In this document: one piece after another, positions 6,473 to 8,031 of the stretch | Position numbering within the stretch: position 1 is the first letter of the stretch | How the letters are laid out: the number at the start of each line of letters is the position of its first letter | Origin: Bacteroidales bacterium | GTDB taxonomy: Bacteria > Bacteroidota > Bacteroidia > Bacteroidales > UBA932 | Length of the DNA stretch: 8,031 nucleotides | NCBI GenBank assembly: GCA_017561265.1 | Contig: JAFZDJ010000088.1 | Location: 1 to 8,031, forward strand | Direction of reading: 5' to 3' | Position numbers and translations under genes: made by a program | Notes under the pieces: model-generated | The model's database searches: none | Told to the model about the DNA's origin: nothing | What the model saw: the letters and a program-made list of their open reading frames with translations, nothing else

Positions 6473-7123
6473 ATGATTATGAAGAAGATTTTATTTATCT
6501 CGGCAGCTGTGCTTCTGCTTGCTGCCTGCCACAAGGAACCATATCCTCAGGATGGTGACAATGAATACCTGGTATATACATCACCGGGAAAGGATGTGAA
6601 TTTCTCAAAGTTCAGGACATTTGACTTAGCTGACAGCCTTCTTGTGATAGGTCAGGGTGACAAGCCGGTTTATTCACAGAGCCAGAGTGCGCTCGCGCTC
6701 ATTCAGGCCTACAGGACAAACATGGAAAAGCTCGGATATATCTATACTCCGTCAAATCCTGATGCAGATCTTGGAATACAGCTTACCTATATCATCAAGA
6801 CCGAGAGATATGTCCAGTACTATGACAACCCATATTGGTGGCTTGATTATCCGGGCTACTGGCCGGCAGGATACTGGGGAAACTGGTTCGGATTCTATTA
6901 TCCGCGTCCTGTGACATATACCTATACGACCAATGCGCTTCTTGCCGATATGGTGAACCTGACAAATGAAGTAAAGGAGAATACACCGCTTGAAATCGTA
7001 TGGTCATCATATATCGGCGGTCCTGCAGGCAGCTCATATCAGAATGATGTCGACAGGATGAAGGCTGCAATTGATCAGGCATTCGCCCAGTCTCCATATC
7101 TGAAACCGGTGCAAGCGAAGTAA
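6473..7123 (+). CDS. DUF4136 domain lipoprotein
   Basis: This 216-residue lipoprotein of unknown function is second in the operon. The N-terminus MIMKKILFISAAVLLLAACH carries the lipobox LAAC with lipidated Cys19. A second ATG at 6479 gives MKKILF and is equally plausible as the start. After Cys the sequence is HKEPYPQDGDNE, which is mildly acidic. The DUF4136 domain spans about 32-206: DVNFSKFRTFDLAD (41-54), QSQSALALIQAYRTNMEKLGY (69-89), NPDADLGIQLTYII (95-108), and ALLADMVNLTNEV then EIVWSSYIGGPAG (155-186). A region at 113-151 is unusually aromatic. DUF4136 proteins are widespread envelope lipoproteins without a known activity. The flanking genes predict periplasmic and outer-membrane partners. 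The gaps are 16 bases upstream and 21 bases downstream. Confidence 0.87.
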   Translation: MIMKKILFISAAVLLLAACHKEPYPQDGDNEYLVYTSPGKDVNFSKFRTFDLADSLLVIGQGDKPVYSQSQSALALIQAYRTNMEKLGYIYTPSNPDADLGIQLTYIIKTERYVQYYDNPYWWLDYPGYWPAGYWGNWFGFYYPRPVTYTYTTNALLADMVNLTNEVKENTPLEIVWSSYIGGPAGSSYQNDVDRMKAAIDQAFAQSPYLKPVQAK

Positions 7124-7144
7124 CAATTTAAAAATGAATTAGAT

Positions 7145-7756
7145 ATGAAAAGAATCATATGTACAATGCTGGCAGTTGCCGCTCTTGCCTTTGCTGCAAG
7201 TGAAGCCAGCGCCCAGATGGGTAAGAGGGATTACATCAATGGAGGATGGCAGTTCAATGGTACTGTAGGCAACGACTTCGTGAAGTCGGCCCAGGGATAC
7301 GGAGCCTATTTTGAAGCAGGTTACTATCTTACACCTATGTTTGCAGTGGGAGGATTTGCAAGCTTCAACACCAACAACGAATATATTCCTAAGCAGACAT
7401 ATACATTCGACGACAAGTCTGCCCTGACTACCGATCTCGACAGGTCAGTTTATCAGGTGCCGTTCGGATCGACATTCAGATTCAGGTTCCTTAGAGATAT
7501 GATCCAGCCATATATTGAGGCTAAAGTCGGAACTGAATACTCGGTGCAGAGCACATATATGTCGACTTTTGTAAACAGACATGACAATTGGGGATTTTAT
7601 ATCTCGCCTGAAGTCGGAATGACGATCTTTCCTTTCGAGAAGACTGATTTCGGTTTCCAGGTAGCAGCATACTACAGTTATTCAACTAATCAGAATAAGA
7701 CTTATAAGCTGAAAGGACTCAATAATGTCGGATTCAAGCTTGGAATTGCATTCTGA
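7145..7756 (+). CDS. small outer-membrane beta-barrel protein
   Basis: This 203-residue outer-membrane protein is third in the operon. The signal peptide MKRIICTMLAVAALAFAASE ends ASA|Q (cleavage after residue 23). The mature part shows alternating hydrophobic strands with polar loops: GGWQFNGTVGNDF (33-45), YGAYFEAGYYLTPMFAVGGFASF (52-74), VPFGSTFRFRFL (105-116), IQPYIEAKVGTEYS (120-133), WGFYISPEVGMTIF (149-162) and FGFQVAAYYSY (169-179). It ends in GFKLGIAF with the C-terminal Phe used by the Bam machinery. Length and strand count fit an eight-stranded barrel of the OMP_b-brl/OmpW-like type. No OmpA-like peptidoglycan domain is present. The hairpin terminator about 18 bases past the stop closes the operon. 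The role is unknown; the barrel fold is confident. Confidence 0.88.
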   Translation: MKRIICTMLAVAALAFAASEASAQMGKRDYINGGWQFNGTVGNDFVKSAQGYGAYFEAGYYLTPMFAVGGFASFNTNNEYIPKQTYTFDDKSALTTDLDRSVYQVPFGSTFRFRFLRDMIQPYIEAKVGTEYSVQSTYMSTFVNRHDNWGFYISPEVGMTIFPFEKTDFGFQVAAYYSYSTNQNKTYKLKGLNNVGFKLGIAF

Positions 7757-7773
7757 TGATGTGAATTGAAACT

Positions 7774-7857
7774 ACCTTTACATCCCGTTCCGTACGTGGT
7801 CGGTGCTTTTTATTCTGAAGGCAGTCGCAGGATAAAGACGGGATGTAAAGGTTTTTT
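7774..7857 (+). terminator. operon terminator with 15-bp stem, long loop and U-run
   Basis: ACCTTTACATCCCGT (7774-7788) pairs perfectly with ACGGGATGTAAAGGT (7838-7852), and six T's occupy 7852-7857. The loop is 49 nt (7789-7837), far longer than in a usual intrinsic terminator. It probably folds internally, but no strong inner stem is obvious. Placement 18 bases after the barrel gene stop supports a termination role; a structured 3' UTR or small RNA is an alternative. Confidence 0.7.
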
Positions 7858-7882
7858 ATGTTTAAAAAAACTCAAAAAAGTT

Positions 7883-7912
7883 TTGCATCATAAGAAAAAA
7901 AGTGTACCTTTG
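7883..7912 (+). promoter_or_regulatory. near-consensus Bacteroidota promoter of tRNA-Lys
   Basis: TTG at 7883-7885 and TACCTTTG at 7905-7912 are separated by 19 bases, matching the -33/-7 arrangement of the Bacteroidota housekeeping sigma factor. A-rich tracts (7864-7879 and 7894-7901) surround the -33 region and may act as an upstream activating element, as expected for a strong stable-RNA promoter. The tRNA begins about 50 bases downstream. Confidence 0.85.
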
Positions 7913-7964
7913 CAATCCCAATTCGAAAGGAACTCACTTGAGACCCACGAAACGGCCACGGATT

Positions 7965-8031
7965 GATTCGTTAGCTCAGTAGGTAGAGCACAACACTTTT
8001 AATGTTGGGGTCTTGGGTTCGAGCCCCAAAC
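7965..8031 (+). tRNA. tRNA-Lys (anticodon UUU), 3' end cut by window
   Basis: The cloverleaf can be laid out fully: acceptor strand GATTCGT (7965-7971), D stem GCTC/GAGC (7974-7977 with 7986-7989), anticodon stem CAACA/TGTTG (7991-7995 with 8003-8007) and loop CTTTTAA with anticodon TTT at 7998-8000. These are followed by variable region GGGTC and the T arm TTGGG-TTCGAGC-CCCAA (8013-8029). The last two bases, AC, start the 3' acceptor strand and would pair with GT at 7970-7971. The remaining five acceptor bases and the discriminator base lie beyond the window. Identity as lysine follows from the UUU anticodon. Confidence 0.96.

Noticed and set aside
7766..7966. 66-codon TTG-start ORF after the barrel gene
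   Set aside because: It spans the terminator hairpin and the tRNA promoter, overlaps the first bases of the tRNA and has a low-complexity Lys-rich translation.

Overview
The window looks like chromosomal DNA from a gut-type member of the Bacteroidota, most likely order Bacteroidales. The evidence is several promoters of the Bacteroidota form (TAnnTTTG with an upstream TTG or TTTG), A/T-rich leaders instead of clear Shine-Dalgarno sequences, many lipoprotein and Sec signal peptides, CAZymes typical of the phylum (GH95, GH43 with a CBM6-like domain) and the Bacteroidota families DUF4251 and DUF4136. Genus cannot be read from the sequence alone.

Left edge (1-908): the 3' part of an OB-fold, SSB-like gene is followed by a 47-codon ORF that runs into the left end of an IS21-family insertion sequence. 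The IS end carries four imperfect 20-21 bp repeats at 24-25 bp spacing, then the first ~90 codons of istA, which stops abruptly. The rest of istA and essentially all of istB are missing, so this is a dead remnant. A perfect 32-nt palindrome (909-940) separates it from the next gene.

Middle (944-5681): three secreted carbohydrate-active genes are arranged as separate transcription units. A GH95 glycosidase (minus) and a GH43-CBM6 glycosidase (plus) diverge from a 108-bp promoter region. A lipoprotein alpha/beta hydrolase (minus) converges on GH43 and shares one bidirectional terminator with it. Together they could remove alpha-L-fucose or L-galactose, xylose or arabinose, and possibly ester groups from a complex plant glycan such as decorated xylan. 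No SusC/SusD pair, sensor or transporter lies in the window.

Right part (5827-7756): a three-gene envelope operon encodes a periplasmic DUF4251 protein, a DUF4136 lipoprotein and a small outer-membrane beta-barrel. It has its own promoter and ends in a long-stem hairpin with a U-run. Its function is unknown.

Right edge (7883-8031): a near-consensus Bacteroidota promoter drives a tRNA-Lys(UUU) gene that is cut by the window end just inside the 3' acceptor strand. No stretch longer than 300 bases lacks a gene. I saw no CRISPR array, toxin-antitoxin pair, defence system or clearly new system; the least explained part is the DUF4251/DUF4136/barrel operon.
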